From NCBI GenBank assembly GCA_963556145.1, contig OY744468.1:3038001-3102000 (forward strand): 64,000 bases of DNA, written 5' to 3'. The position numbers and the translations under genes were made by a program. Source of the stretch: Hygrocybe punicea. Taxonomy: Eukaryota; Basidiomycota; Agaricomycetes; Agaricales; Hygrophoraceae. The notes under the pieces were generated by a model. The model did not search any database. It was not told the DNA's origin and was given only the letters and a program-made list of their open reading frames with translations. Positions 1-14,969 of the stretch are shown here, piece after piece (within the stretch, counting starts at the first letter, position 1; each line of letters opens with the position of its first letter).

Positions 1-703
1 TCTCTAAAAGGACCATGGCTGTTTTGCCAGGCTTGATCAGCGGGTATAGGGTGGTATAATCTGCTGTGTCGACGTGGTGCACCGTGACACCGATGTGGGT
101 GATGATATATGCCAGAAGACGATTGGTTCCGCCGTAGAGGTCATCGCCTGCAATAATTTCATCTCCCGGCTTGAGCAGACGCAGAATGATGTCCAAGGCG
201 GCCATGCCTGAAGACACAGCGAAAGCGTGTGCCGCGGAAGATATTTTAGCAATATGGTGTTCTGTAGGGTATTTGTGTTAGTTGGTAACTAGTGAGAGTT
301 GCTACAAGGATATGCGGCATTAGAGGAAAGTGAGGAAATCCGACAGGCTTGCCGCCGACGTGTCCCATACAGAACCGCTTCATAACATAAGGATGTCATC
401 GCCAGCGCAGAACTGTGTCGGATAACCGATCCCCAAGGTTTTTGCCGCTGCGCAAGGAAGAATATAGGCCTTACCCAAATGACTCCTTGTCGGATTCCCA
501 CTCCTCGTATAATCATATTCGCCACCTACGCCTCTGAAGGTAGCGGTTTGATATATGGGCATCGAGCTGCTCCCGTATTGGTCCTTTTGACTGGGGTTCT
601 CGACTGTTGCGCACAAGGTGGAGAACCTGTACGGCTTGCGTGGGCGGTAGGGCGACTCTGGTTCTGGGGTGGGTAGATCATGGAGGCTGTTTGAGGGTGT
701 CAT
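1..703 (-). CDS. STR3: Cystathionine beta-lyase, N-terminal part (cut by window edge)
   Basis: PLP-dependent Cys/Met-metabolism enzyme that splits cystathionine to homocysteine in methionine synthesis. The start at 703 opens a frame with the fungal N-terminal signature (YRFSTLCATVENPS, then SSSMPIYQTATF and YDYTRSGNPTRSHL). One or more introns fall between about 250 and 470. The next exon (about 1-250) reads HAFAVSSGMAALDIILRLLKPGDE followed by GDDLYGGTNRL, which is the cofactor-phosphate and substrate region of this family. The catalytic Schiff-base lysine lies beyond the left edge, so only about the first 40% of the enzyme is visible. It is divergent from the VPS71 gene, 180 bp away. Cystathionine gamma-synthase or gamma-lyase are alternatives, but the YRFxTLCATVENP start favours beta-lyase. 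Confidence 0.85.
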
Positions 704-883
704 TTGGAAAAAGACTAGGCTGTTGGCGACTCGGAATCAGGGAGTTAGATACAATTCAGGTGACAGTCATGAGAGAATATTAAACAAAATTAACAAATGG
801 CGGTCGGGTCGATGGCGATGGCGACGGCGATGGCGTGCTCGCTCCCATCGTTATGTAATACCGCCATAAAGTAGTCCTTGAGG
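704..883. promoter_or_regulatory. Divergent promoter, cystathionine beta-lyase / VPS71
   Basis: A 180 bp gap between two head-to-head start codons must hold both promoters. It contains a GATGGCGATGGCGACGGCG-like trinucleotide-rich stretch at about 811-836. No TATA box is evident. Assignment rests on gene orientation only. Confidence 0.45.
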
Positions 884-1551
884 ATGCCTCCAAAAAGGCC
901 CAAGGAGCAGCGTACGGACACTTTCTTCGTTCTATCCTTTATCAAGCTAATTATTCAACGCAGCGTCAAGACAGGTGAACGCGGTGCAGCCAGGTCCCAC
1001 ACCCGACATCATTGCCAAACGGACCAAGCGACATCTTGACGAGCTCGAGGTATACCAGTATGTGTGACTCAAACTTGCCACCGTCTCTCATAGTCTTGCC
1101 TAGCGCTCAAATTATGCAGAACCCACCATCTCGTTCCTGGGAGAGGACGAAGACGAAGACGGTGGGGGCAGTAAATACGCCAAAGGTCGAGCCAGGCATA
1201 TTATTTCCGACAAGCGAGGGGTCGGTGCAAAGAAGAAGAAATCTACTATGAACGTCCGCACGGCGTTGCTGTACCGCAAGAATTTGGCCGCTCTCATTGA
1301 AGAATCTGTGTGTTTTTGTTTTATTTAAATACAACCCTGCTTATTTTCTCCAGGGTATATCCAACCTCCCTCCACACGTCCCCACCTACCTGACGGCCGT
1401 GACACCGCCCCGGCGGGTACCTCCACGGTTGATATGTTCTGTCTGCGGATATTGGGGACGGTACAAGTGTCGGCGGTGTGCAATGCCATTTTGCGACAGG
1501 GCTTGTGAGGGTGTGCATGGTGAGACTAGGTGCGAGCGGAGGGTGGTCTGA
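884..1551 (+). CDS. VPS71: HIT zinc-finger protein, SWR1-complex subunit Vps71/ZNHIT1
   Basis: Subunit of the SWR1 chromatin remodeller that deposits histone H2A.Z. Four exons join in frame: 884-911, 964-1049, 1104-1307 and 1354-1551. The middle exon carries an acidic stretch and the family block MNVRTALLYRKNLAALIEES. The last exon carries the zf-HIT finger (CSVCGYWGRYKCRRC, then FCDRAC, a His and a final Cys). The finger sits at the extreme C terminus, as in ZNHIT1. The protein is small (about 170 residues), the usual size. The start was chosen because the short first exon (MPPKRPKEQ) splices through a GT-AG intron to a TPDIIAKRTKRHLDELE segment. Upstream are the divergent beta-lyase and, only about 140 bp downstream, homocitrate synthase on the same strand. 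Confidence 0.85.
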
Positions 1552-1693
1552 GCGCACTGTAGCGTAACGGTGAATGTCCGAGCTTGGAGTCGTAGTCAGC
1601 AACAGAATCTTCGGCCGAAAAGTTGTTGCTTATGACTCCGTATTGAAATGAAAACAAGTTTTTCTCCTGATCCACATTATTCCGCCCTGAAAA

Positions 1694-3539
<1,846 letters not shown>

Positions 3540-3757
3540 ACATTCATGCACTTTCTGACTACGAGTACTTGTGAAAACCCCCGTGGGGAGTGCAGCACTC
3601 AAAGAAGGTGAAGATGCTTGCTGACTGTGCGGAAAGAAGGGGGGGAAAAAGCTGTTTTTAAAATTATTTAGTGACACAAACTAGCATTTGCGGTTTTGGA
3701 TCTTTGCAAAGAAAGCAAGTTGGATAGTATGATACGTTGAAATGGCCAGAGCCGACG
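3540..3757. other. Convergent 3' intergenic region
   Basis: A gap of about 220 bp between the convergent ends of homocitrate synthase and the histidine kinase gene. It contains a GGGGGAAAAAG tract near 3640. Nothing coding was recognised. Confidence 0.4.
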
Positions 3758-6700
3758 TCATGATCTCCCGAGTTTGTGGAACATCTCATCTAAGGTCTTG
3801 AAAGCTACGGGCTTGACGAGACTGCAATATTTTCCGTTATCAATATCGGGGAGTAAACGGCCAGATCATTTCTAACGTACTATCCGTCGACACCTGCGCC
3901 AAACGCTTGCCGCTTGTCCTCCAGAGACGACATGCCGGTAAGCGCTAATATTCTGGTTGCCGGAACAGAACCAGGTGCCGTCTTTTCACGAACAGCCTCA
4001 ATGTGCCGAATCTCTTTGGTGGCGCCCACGCCTGCGTATTCAATTCATTCCGTTGAGAATGCAAAAGGGGTTTTTAATTCACACGCACCATCAAGTACTG
4101 GCATGGATAGATCCACAAGTACAACACTGTAGATCTGGGGTGAGGTGGCAGTTAAAAGAAGTTGACAAAGAACTTACTCAAAGGGTCCCTCTTCTCCGAA
4201 CACACTAACCCCACGACGTCCATCAGCAGCCTCACGGAAATCATATCCCTGTCAAGAGAGTTGCCGAAAGGAGATGTTAACATGGGGATAAGGCGTACCT
4301 TCGTTTTCAGCCACTTAACACTGAAGTTGGGCGCATACTCAAAAACAAATATCAAAACCAGAGTAGCGAGACGTACAGCAAGTTGCGAAGCAGACTATTG
4401 TCTTCCACCACTAGCACACGGAACCGACGGTGCGTTGTGTCGACGGTACCCATGGATGATTTGAGAAGTGTTCCACCAGATCCAACAGTTATTGTCGACG
4501 TAAGTGAGGGTGGAGCCATGCTAGTGGTGGAACATGCTTCCTTCCACTGTGGTATTATTGCATTCGCCGTGGTTGAGCGGGGAACCATCGTAGGACGAAC
4601 TGCAGTTGACATTTGGTCTGAACGCCGTCGCAATATTTGCGAGCTAAAGTATTTTTCTTCCGTGTCGGAATCATCAACATCCTCTTGACACTGGAATGGT
4701 TCGGTTCTCCACGGCGACGAATGGGGTTTTGTTCCAATGTTGAGGGCATGCAAACAGAGCTTTAGAATTGATCCAAGCCGTGAAGGACCTCCGGGTTTAT
4801 GGACGATGCGACAGAAACCCCCGATTCGTTCATGATCACTAGCTATTGTCATAACATTGGGGCTACCTCGAGAAGAGGACAGGATGATGAAAGGTCGACT
4901 TGTGTCTCGTTTCTCGGTCGCGATCACCACAGGCAGAGGGTCGTTGTTGAGAATGACAATCTCCCCATATTCGGAACATGCAGTTTGGATTTGAAAACCC
5001 CACCAAGAGACCAGATAGTTGCTGAGAATGCGTCGAAGGAGTTTTGTCCCAGGATTATTCTCCTCAAATCCGACAAGAGAGATTGTTAGAGGCTTTGTTC
5101 GGTCATTAAACTTCATAAGCTGCATCTCCGGAGGAAGACTGTCCGTGTCGTCCAATACTTCAGCCGAAAAAACGACCTTGATTTCCGTTCCAACACCTTC
5201 TTCGCTCCAGACATCTACTTTGCCGCCAACACTTTCAGATTGAACTATGCTGTTTACAATGGCTAGGCCTAGGCCTGTTCCTGTTTGCAACGGATTTTCT
5301 TGCGAAAATGGATGGAAGAGTTGATTCTGATAAGGTTAAAAAAAGGTCAGCTTATTCGGGATTATCGTCTTTATTGCAGTACCTTGAGAAAGTTTTGACT
5401 GATGCCCTACGATACCAATGTCAGTATAGGTTTACCTGAAGTTCTTTTCAATATACCTTCCCGGTGTCGTGGACACTCAATTCTATTTTGATCCTGTTCG
5501 GAGAATCACCTTCCGTGCACGGAAGCTCGCGGAGCATTACATGTATGAAACCGTTCTAAGACCCCATAATCATCCCTCTCATGCTATTTGATGCGAAGCA
5601 AGACACGTACGGTTGTAAACTTCAAGCTATTCCCGAACAGGTTCATGAGTACTCGTCGAATGCCACCTTTCTCGCATTTGAGCTCCCAACCCTGGATATT
5701 CTCAGTAAGTTCAGATACTCCGTTAAAAAGACTGCTCAACGAACACGTTCACGGTATTCAATATCAACGATGGTTTCAACCTGTATCCTGGATGTGGGCG
5801 AAGCCGGTCCAGGTGGGCCACCATCCTCCGGAGGCGAATAAACGCTGCCAATGCCAGAATCTTGCAACTCGGTCCGGGCGCGATGGCCTATCCAACAACC
5901 ATCGACAGCCTCTTCGACGAGGTGCATCAGGTTAACTCTGTGTCCGCCCAGTTGGTCGTCATGCGCAAGGGAACAAGATAGAAAGTACTAACTTGCTCGG
6001 AGATATGGCATTCTCTACACCGCCAAGTCTTGAATTTCCACTAAGTTTGGTAAAATCAAGGACATGATTCACCGTTTCCACTAGAGACGTTCCACATGCT
6101 TGTACGGTCTGAAGAAAGGATGATTGAGAATGAGTCAGTGCCGTGTCAGCAAGCAGTTCGGCAGCGGCCAGTATCTGTCGATGAAATAACTTCAACCAAA
6201 AGATAATATGAAAAAAAGGCATTAACAAACCCCGTGCAAAGGAGTGCGCAATTCGTGTGAAATACTGAAAAATTGGCATCAGCGCTGAACTTGGGTGTTG
6301 AAAAGAAGACAGACTTGGATATGAATAAACTCTTCGCCTTATCTGCAAAGATCATTCGGCGCTTGAGGACCGCCGATAGGATGATAACACCTAGGTGATA
6401 ATTAGTCGCGGACGGTTTTCTGTCACCATAGAATAATTTTACCTATTGCCCTAAGGTATGACAACTCATGGCCTTCCAGCTGAATGAAATCAGATCAAAC
6501 ATTCGCAAAGCGCAACAAAGGGATCAGTCGTACGAAGCGTTTAGATTGATCTGACGTGTTGTAGGCACACAACAAAGCAAAAGGTCGCTTGTCGATGTTG
6601 AAAATAGGAACAGCTGAGTGGGGCTAGATGAGCGGAAAGACAGGCGTCCACACAGCTGGTCAGCTTACTGAGAGCGTACTGAATATGAGTCGGTAGGATG

Positions 6701-9641
6701 GGACGGAGGCTGAAAGGAATTATCCCTTCGGAGATCTTTCCATCCGGATGTTGGGTGAAGAATGAGTTGAGGTTCCCATATTCCTCCAATGACAGTGTGC
6801 GCGTTATTGTTTCTATTTCTGGATCGCCGTAATGCATGACGATGGATAGCGAGCTTTCGCTATTCGCAGCCTCTAAGATTTCGCAATGCGAAACATCCAT
6901 CACGACGACGCCTTCAACATCCAAGGTTCTCTTGACGAGTTTTGCTGCGCGATCATAAACCTTATCCATGGAATTAGTGAAGCGATCAGGTCGATCGTCT
7001 TTACTTTGCTCTTGGGCCTCCGTATCGATCTCCAGACATTCTCGGCTGAATTGCTCCATCTAGGAGATAATTTAGCCTATGTTGCTACCAATGTATGAAG
7101 GTGGGGACTTGCGGAAGTCTGAATACGGTCTCGGACCCGTAATTGAATCTATGACCAAGCTAAGCCGAATATACCTCATCATCGCAATAATTTACCTTGT
7201 CACGCCATAATTCCAGCTCCCGCATAGCAATCACCTAAGTACAATGAGATGAGATAGTCCATGCGAGCGTATGAGATTGACATACCGCGAATTCTTTCAA
7301 CGTATGCCGCTGACGAGGGGTGAAATCTTGGCGGGGAGTGTCGCATATGACGGCCAAGCTTCCAGTAAAGTTCACCCTGAATACAATTTACACATGAATG
7401 TGAATCCTACCTGCCAATATTATAGCTGTCTTGAGTTCTCAGAGGCGCTCCCGCGTAAAACCTGATATTCGGTTCACCAGTGACGAGAGGCTGCGGGACT
7501 CGGTTGTCAAAAATAATGGTCGTAGGCTCGTAGAAAACTTGCATTCTTTGCGAACCGCCAATCCTTATGAGTATCGAGGACAACCATGGGTTCGTCATTG
7601 CTGTTATTAGGATTAAAACAAGGCTAAAACAATTGCTTTCCAAGTGAACCAACCGTTGTAAAAGAACGTGCCCGCAGAACGAGTTCATCCTCGGGCAAGA
7701 GGTCATTTTCATGCCCCCTAGCATATAGTGACGTGAGCATCAAGGTATACATAGGAAATGACAACCTGCTACATTCTGATTTAAACCACCTGTAGCTGTG
7801 TCATGCGATCACATTGGCGTTGATTTGCAGACCGGGCTTACTGTTCGCTCCCATCAATCAATGACAAGATAACACTCTTCGTATTGAAGACCAATTTAGC
7901 CAGATGTGCTATACGATCGAAATTCAAGTCCGGACCCGTTTTCCAGATGTTAAATCTAGCAGATAAAAAGGTATGGATTAGAGTCCAGAGCCACAGCATC
8001 ACTCACTTGTAAAGAGCTCGTCTTCGCTCAGCTTCATCTGGGGGAATAGGGGGAGGGAAATATCCGAACTCCGTAAACAGTTGCTCTTCTTTCGCAGCCC
8101 GGACAGTTTTCAAGGAATTCGCGATCTCAGGAACAAATCGGCCTCCAGGAAGAATGGAATCACGGGGAGTTGACATTGGTAATGGGGAGGATGTTTGTCG
8201 AGTCAACAGAACTGTTCTAGGCACAGGAACTGAAAGTATTCCCATCTCAACGTTAGGTGCTGCGACATGCAGTAATGCACGCTGGGTTTCCTTGCTGGAT
8301 TCTAGAGCCGTCACAAGATCGCCAAAATAATCACCGTTGGGAATGTCAGAAACACGTTCTGTCGGTGCAGAAGCAGGACATGGGAGTGAGAGATGAGCAT
8401 CAAGAGTCGAAAGCAAAGGCTCTGAATTTGCGTGACGGTCATATTGACGCAGCGGAGGGCTTCCTTCGATGGTGGCGAGTCGTTTTCTTTCGTCAACATC
8501 TTGAGTACCTTCCCAGAAACTTAGTACTCGTGACTTTCGTGCACTACTTGATGTTACGTGATCATTGCTGCCGATTGGATCATAAAGGTGTGGTCCTGGG
8601 ATTGTAGTTGTATGATCTCGCATAGGATCTGTGAGCTCATGCTCAGGAGATGGCAGAGCTAGAGGTGATAGATTTACACGAGCAGCTGCCCAACGCATCG
8701 TAGCAGCAGTAGTGATGACTTCCGGATTGGAAGATCCCGACCGCCCTGTGTCCGATGAACCCGTAGAAGACTTAGCACTTTGGGGTCGTAGATCCGCCAA
8801 AGATGCTCTAAGCCGATGAGGTGAGCTTGGGAAGATGGGGAGCTTGGAAGGCGCGATAAACCGAGATCCAACCGAAGGGGAAGAGGAATTAGCAGACAAC
8901 GATGCAGAGTCATCTGAGAGTTTTCCGCTTTCAACCTCGGCAATAGGATACATGAGCATAGATTGTTGGGGTGACTGGCTCTGAGAGGAAAGCTCTGACG
9001 GGGTAGAACAATATATACCGACAGAACTCGACGACGTGGTAGACGAACTACCTGTAGTTGAACCCTCAGACGATGAGTAGATCGTCATGAGGGATGGCCT
9101 TGGCGGATTTGGTGTCCGAAGAGGATCCCATCGTCCGGATGTGTACGCGCTGATGAACGTCGCCCAGTCGTAATTCGACTTAGTCCCTGCTGCACATTCA
9201 ACAGCCTGGGAAATAGTTGCAGGAGTATCCCAATCGCCCATCGTGGTTATGGTGATGCCTGGATTGCAGAAAACAGGTCCTGAAAGTATTAATTCCAGCA
9301 AAACGTCACAATGATGTATACCCACCGTCTGTTGCATTTTCTCCGGTAGAGTACACCTCTTCATGATGCCCACCCAAACAAACGCGTCCAGCGTTGTTAA
9401 CCACCGATCCTGGCGTAGTTGTCGGGGACGATTTGGGATCTCGGGCGGAGGGTATGCATGGCAGGATTCCTGTTCTTTGCTCTGCCGGGGGGGCTGTAGA
9501 TGGCCTCGGAGAACGACGGGGACTTTGCCTTGTGATAGATGGGGGAGGTGCAGCTCTCGTTACGGCAGCTTGTAGTAATGGCGGTTGTAACTGGTAAGCG
9601 ACCGAATCAGGGCCTGGGCTCGGTGTTTCTATGCTTTCCAT
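3758..9641 (-). CDS. Hybrid histidine kinase (GAF - HisKA - HATPase - receiver)
   Basis: Large two-component sensor kinase that would pass phosphate His to Asp inside one protein and then to a phosphotransfer protein and the HOG-type pathway. The order from the N terminus is: a Ser/Pro/Thr-rich disordered region of about 450 residues; a GAF-like domain starting after ALYK-FNIWKTGPDLNFDRIAHLAKLVF and ending near 6540; HisKA with H-box SHELRTPLHG (rebuilt across the intron near 6300-6240); HATPase with N-box VLMNLFGNSLKFT, G1 DTGKGIS and G2 TGTGLGLAIV; a spacer of about 200 residues; and a receiver (VLVVEDNSLLRN, phospho-acceptor in VVLVDLSMPVLDG, LALTGM, LVKPV). It ends LGRS at 3758. All catalytic motifs are present. 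There are about 15 short introns. An ATG at 9804 opens another frame that could add an N-terminal exon, so the start is uncertain. No membrane segment was seen, so it is probably cytosolic. Confidence 0.85.
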
Positions 9642-9918
9642 AACTTGAAGTAAGTCTTTTCGATGGACTGGACCAGTTATAACCTAATTCCGCTAAACGT
9701 GCAAGCAAACATGGAGACGGCAAGCTGGTTGGCGAACGCTCGTGGACTTGCGGGCGGTATTCCAGCGCCAACTTGCTTCGCCAGCGAATGACATCACCAC
9801 ACATTCCGTCTCCGCTTGAGATATTATTAATAATAGTGTTTTTGAGGGCTCACAAGCCCACAATATATCTTGTCACAACATTTACTCAGGAAATATAAAT
9901 ACACTTCACAGCATCCCC

Positions 9919-12900
9919 TCAAACGTCCGCAACGACCAACATACTCCACATGTACAATGGCAGTGTGAGATTGTCGTTCTGCACCGACAACGCTTCGAGC
10001 ACCGATGACAAGCCTACAATAGCCGTGTATCGTATGGTCTACAGCGAGAACAGAGACGTTATTGTCGACTCAAAACATCAGAGCATGATGACAAACCGAG
10101 AATGTCTCTACCAGACCACACAACCGCAGAATCCAGGCACAGGTAATCACAGAAAGTGTGAATGCTGCACTACCCTCCAATGTTTTAGAGGTAGTAGGCG
10201 ACCAACGATACCTTCCAATGCGTTTACCCACTATTGAGGCCTATATTCACGGCAACCCTCAACTTGGGATAACGCATATCCAAGGATAAATGCTTACCAG
10301 CGCATCGCCCACTCCCAACGTCAGAATACCCGTGAACTGCAGCAACTCCGACTGTCTTCAAGGATATCAACATGAGCATAAAGCCAGCACAGGTCATTAA
10401 AAACAATCATTACCCTTCAAGCCACACAGAACCAGCACACCCTGTGAGCAAATAAAAATGACTCAAAATCGCGGTGCCGCTGTCCTTGTGGTCCAGGAAG
10501 TCATTCATAAACAAATGGACAGCAGCGTTGAACGGATATATCGCAAAGTATCGAACATATTCCGCGAAGGTGAATAAAGCGAACGCCACGCTAAAGGATA
10601 AATGGCTGAAAGCGGGCTACCAAGAAGATCATCCAAGGTAAGTAGGTGTTAAATCACAAAGAGATAGTTACTGACATCAAATGCGACACCTGGCAGAAAC
10701 ATGACAACCGTTAAGGCGTGGAAGAACTTGCGTCTTGCATTGAGGGTCAATGTCGGAACATGCTTATCTGCAGCATCCAACAAATCCGTGGCACCGTTTG
10801 GTAGATTGGGTAGGTTTGGGAACGTCAGCCCCAGTGTCCCAGATGCCGGCGTAGTAGGGGAATTCAATTCTGGAGCCTGAACGCTTCCATTCTCAAACGT
10901 TCCAAGACCAGTAAGGCTGTCTTTCGGCCGATATCGTCTGAATCTCGCAAGTTGTCGGTTCCACCCTGCGACGCTGATGCTCACCAACAGCAACCAGTAA
11001 GCTAGCAACAACGGTCGACTCCACTTCTTTTTCCCTTCTGTGACCCAAAAGATGGCCCATAGCCAGGGATCTCTTTGTCCAAGACACCAGCGTGTCCACA
11101 TGCCAATCAAGCCGCCGATTATTATGACTGCTCCGATGTAAAACCCAGCAGCGAGCCCTCGGCGGTGACGCTGTTTGTCTTGGGGAAACCGGAGTCTGTG
11201 CACAGGACGTTGCGCTATATGACGGGAGAGGCCTAAGAGTGGGGACAGTAAGAAACCCGTGAGGAATGATCCTGGGATGAGGGCCATTTGGAAAATGAGG
11301 AGAGGTGTTGGAAGACGGTAGGTTTTGATGAATGGCGTTGTAATTGGCCATAGCTATTGATGGCCGAATGTGTCAGAACATTCTTAGAGTCAAAGCAAAA
11401 TCGTACTCGGGCTGTGGTTAAATTCAGTAACTCCATGCCTAAAGCAGTGGCGCCGAAACAGACGATACCCAGTTCTCCAAGCGTAAATCCACGGTGAGCT
11501 AGACGTATAGCAACGTACAACGTGAACTGGTAGAACGCGGAGCAGGCGACCACCTCCCAATAATTCATGTCTACAATACCAGGTAAGGAACCAATAAAAT
11601 TTGGAGTAATATAAACCACGAAACGCCAAACGTACGTTGCCAGACACCCAATCCAGCTTTTTCAGACAAGACCCGTGCACATAGCACGCCCAGGCTGACA
11701 GCGGCAGTCAGCAAGACATAGTAGCACGCTCGGCGGGCTTCACTTCTCGGGACCGAAAAGCGTTCACTCGCAGGTGCGTTGACACTCCCGCGACATCGAG
11801 ACTCAAACCACCATGATACGCACACCTGGAACAGGAGAAGTGTCGAGCAGAATGTGGCAAGATTTACTAGGTTGTAGCGGGACAATACTAGGGCTCCAAG
11901 CGCGGTAGATGGAGAGTGAGGATTGACCAAATGCGCGGGAGGTTCTATTCGCCATGACACGAGGAGAGGGTTGGAAGGCGTGACGGAAGAGAGCTGGGTC
12001 TGGCGCAATGAAGTATAGAGCATAGCCGAAGCAATGAGAGGACCGAAGAGGAGGCCGGTTAAAATGCCATCGTCAGAAGATTCGCTGATTTCAAAGGTTG
12101 AACAGGGCAGTGTAGGTTGGAGAGGATTGATTCGTCTCACCGATAATTTTTTGGGACGGACATCCAGATGAAGCCAAAATTAGTTTTATTCGCCGCAAAG
12201 TGTGGAAAGCCGTTACGTCGACCTTCTCGTGGTTCAGGCGGCCGTAAAGATGTAGAGGGATGGAGTGGATTTGATGAAGTTACAGGGCTGGGAGTAGACA
12301 TTGCAGGGGGAGTCGAGGGTGAAATATGCGCCCAAATTATGTATAAAAACGAAGCCATGACGAGACATGAAAGTTCTAGTACTAATGGTTGGATAGGCGG
12401 TAGTGTTGTAGGTGAGAACTGGAGATGACCGATTGGAATCCATGAATGAGGCGCAGAGGCATCGGGTGAGCAGCCCGAGAGTTTTATGATAACAAATAAA
12501 AGAGAGGATAAAAGCAACAGACATTCTGCAGCCTTGCGAGTATCTATATATAGTGTCCAGTGCGTGCAAGAAGGAGGCATGCGAAGGCGAAAATGGATAG
12601 CGGTAGGCAAGACGACGTGAAAGACGGGAGACTGTCTATAACGAGAAGATCCAGACGGGGATTGTGTTTTTTGGGTTCGTGGCGAAGGTTTGGACATGAC
12701 AGAATGCCGCACGACAGCAGGGGATCGTGACCGAGTGAATGCCCGCCCGTTCGGCTTTTCACTGCCATGACTTGCTGAGTCTCCAGGTGACGGGACAATT
12801 TGCGAGATACTCGGTCTTTGATTATTTTTCTTCTGGTCATCGTGCAAACCATTCCTTGGACGATTCTGCGAATCCGATCGGCCACGAGGCAGCGGTTTAT

Positions 12901-12985
12901 CGTCATCCGTGTCATCATCGTCCGAAGTGGTAGACGACGCTGGGCTAGGTGGTAAAACGTAGACAATATTGTAGGTCAGAGCCAT
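9919..12985 (-). CDS. SEC59: Dolichol kinase
   Basis: CTP-dependent ER membrane kinase making dolichyl phosphate, the lipid carrier for N-glycosylation, O-mannosylation and GPI anchors. The C-terminal family signature is clear: LNARRKFFHALTVVMFLPGVAFD splices to a PAFSHLSFSVAFALF-type segment, then YFAIYPFNAAVH, DHKDSGTAILSHFYLLTG, LTLGVGDAL and SIVGKRIGRYRW. These include the CTP-binding region between the last membrane helices. Many hydrophobic segments precede them. The first roughly 250 residues are basic and Ser/Pro-rich (DDDDTDDDKP, SRSPAV) with the first membrane segment near residue 160, which is longer than in yeast. Introns are numerous, for example one starting GTGAGACG just after NYR near 12140. 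The ATG at 12985 follows an intron-like stretch, so an upstream exon is possible. Confidence 0.85.
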
Positions 12986-13420
12986 GCAACGAACAAATGC
13001 AAGTTAGCAGACCTGGAAGACCCAGCCTGATAACTCGTACTGCAATCCAATGTTGGCGGCAGACCTTGCCATGTATTCACGTGGTTACTGTTTGCGGTGC
13101 GCTTTTGTAAATTGGGAGTATGTTTTCGCAGTGAATCCCGTCTCCCTGTAACCTGCTTAGAGGATGGAGGCGAAGGGGACGAACGTGAGCGGGCCAGATT
13201 AGCAGTCGGCTTGGGCCGGTGAATTTGTGTAATAATAATTTTTGCGCAGGGTGAAAGCTTGTGGAGAGTGGCTCACGCGCTTACGTTTGCTTGTATTTGT
13301 TGTTGGTGATTGGCTTGCAATATAAATTCTGCTTCCGAGTTTGTCAATCCCTCGTTTACTTCCACCCAGATCGCGTTTTGAGGTTCAAGTAACGCGTTTT
13401 CTGGTCACTTTCACAGCACC
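12986..13420. promoter_or_regulatory. Divergent promoter, dolichol kinase / UNG
   Basis: A 435 bp gap between two head-to-head genes. An open minus-strand stretch (about 13000-13200, Ser/Arg-rich translation) could be an extra dolichol kinase 5' exon, but no clean in-frame junction was found. No TATA box stands out. Confidence 0.4.
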
Positions 13421-14969
13421 ATGGCAGATACAGAACCCTCCGTATATTTGGAAGATGTCCAAGTAACCACAACGGTGAAAGAGGTTAAACCCTCTGACAC
13501 CGCGGCGGTGGTGACTACCGCTGCTGTAAAGCGACAGCGTACGCTAGTCGATATGTTCAGCACAGCTCAGAGAAACGAACCAGTTGCCAAGAAGCAAAAG
13601 CTTACTGTATCTGCGTCTTTATCCCTTGGCTCTTCCAGCCAGGCCACTCGTGTGACGAGTTTGGGAATTCAGTCTTCGAATTCGATCCCATTCTCGATTT
13701 CATCATTCCAGGAGTCTTTATCTGATGAGCAGAAAGATTTGCTTAAACTTGAATGCGAAGTCATGGGGGAAAGCTGGCAAGTTGATCAAACCTGAAGAAA
13801 ACTCGACTTTTATTTATCACGTTTTTTTTTAGGCTAAAATATCTAAAAGACGAAATCAAAAAGCCATACTTTGTTTCCCTCAAACGCTTTTTATGGGAAC
13901 AGGGTGTGCGGGGCGCGAATGACACTCCACAATCGTGCAAAGTTTATCCGTCACGTAAGTTGAGTGAGATTGACGTCAGGTGCGGATCCTGAACCGCGCA
14001 ATTTCTTGATACAGCCAAAAATATCTATGCATGGTCCAACACACCACTTGGGCGAGTAAAGGTTGTCATAATAGGCCAGGATCCCTATCACGGGGCTGGA
14101 CAAGCGCATGGTGGGCGCCCGTCGCCCGTCTCCGTACCCTGATCTGATGTTGCGGTCTCTTTGTTGTCTTCAGGCCTATGCTTCTCTGTTCCGTCGGGTG
14201 TCCCTACCCCACCTTCCTTGAGGAATGTAAGTTTTGGCGAGAAATGAATCAGCAACTCACTTATGACCGACATTGTTCCAGATCTACGCCGAAATCAAGG
14301 CGGAGTATCCCGAATTCGAACCTCCGAAACATGGGTGCGTGTATTTTTGAGTCATGCCCAAACTCTGCGCACGGATCAAACGGGTCGAGATAAAAACACG
14401 TAGCTCACAAGCCTTTTACCTTTCCCAATGCAGAAATCTAACCGCCTGGGCTGACAATGGTGTTCTGATGCTAAACACCTGCCTCACCGTACAAGCAAAT
14501 AAAGCGGGTTCTCATTCCAACAAGGGTTGGGAAACCTTCACCGATAAGGTTGTGGACGTGGTAGACAAGTACGGCGGAGCAGATGTTGCCGACCCGAACG
14601 GGGCCAATAAAAACGGGACCGGTCGCGGCGTTGTCTTCCTCGCCTGGGGGGCATGGGCTGCTAAAAGAGTAGCCAAGTTGAACAAGGCGAGTGGTTGGTT
14701 ATCCGCAAGTGACAAGGAAACGGTCGTTCTTATTGTTCGCAACAGACGAAACATCTCATTTTAAAGAGCGCTGTAGGTTGTCTGAATTCTTTGTTCCGAA
14801 GGACCGCTTACTATCATCGCCTCGTGATTGTTGTTAGCATCCATCACCGTTCAGCGCCAACAAAGGATTTTTTGGGAACGGCCACTTTAAATCGGCAAAT
14901 AAATGGTTGGAACAGAAGTACGGTCCGGATGGACGGGTCGATTGGTGCAACCTGAATGTGGCCAAATAA
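13421..14969 (+). CDS. UNG1: Uracil-DNA glycosylase (family 1)
   Basis: Base-excision repair enzyme that removes uracil from DNA. The first exon encodes a lysine-rich N terminus of about 118 residues, with a QRTLVDMF block resembling the PCNA/RPA-contact segment of other UNGs and a KRQR/KKQK basic signal. Family motifs follow in order: [19 protein letters not shown] (catalytic water-activating Asp), [42 protein letters not shown] and the terminal [17 protein letters not shown] (catalytic His and intercalation loop). All active-site residues are visible. It ends VAK at 14969. About seven introns are needed, two of which are GC-AG. The gene shares a divergent promoter with dolichol kinase. Confidence 0.92.
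13777..13832 (+). other. GC-AG intron 1 of UNG
   Basis: This 56 nt intron starts with the ideal GC-donor sequence GCAAGT and ends in a long T-run plus AG. It joins GESW to [11 protein letters not shown] with the Trp codon split TG|G. The alternative GT at 13781 gives the wrong frame downstream. Confidence 0.85.
14687..14745 (+). other. GC-AG intron near the 3' end of UNG
   Basis: This 59 nt intron has AAG|GCGAGT at the donor and CAACAG at the acceptor. It joins VAKLNK to TKHLILKSA, leading into the catalytic HPSP block. Reading through instead gives a stop after about 27 unrelated residues. Confidence 0.82.

Noticed and set aside
811..836. GATGGCGATGGCGACGG stretch here and a similar one near 29355 considered as copies of a dispersed element
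   Set aside because: Simple trinucleotide-type repeats with no shared flanks.
9607..9804. Upstream ATG frame considered as first exon of the hybrid histidine kinase
   Set aside because: It is in another frame from the MESIETPS start and the only intron joining them would be too short; kept only as a possibility.
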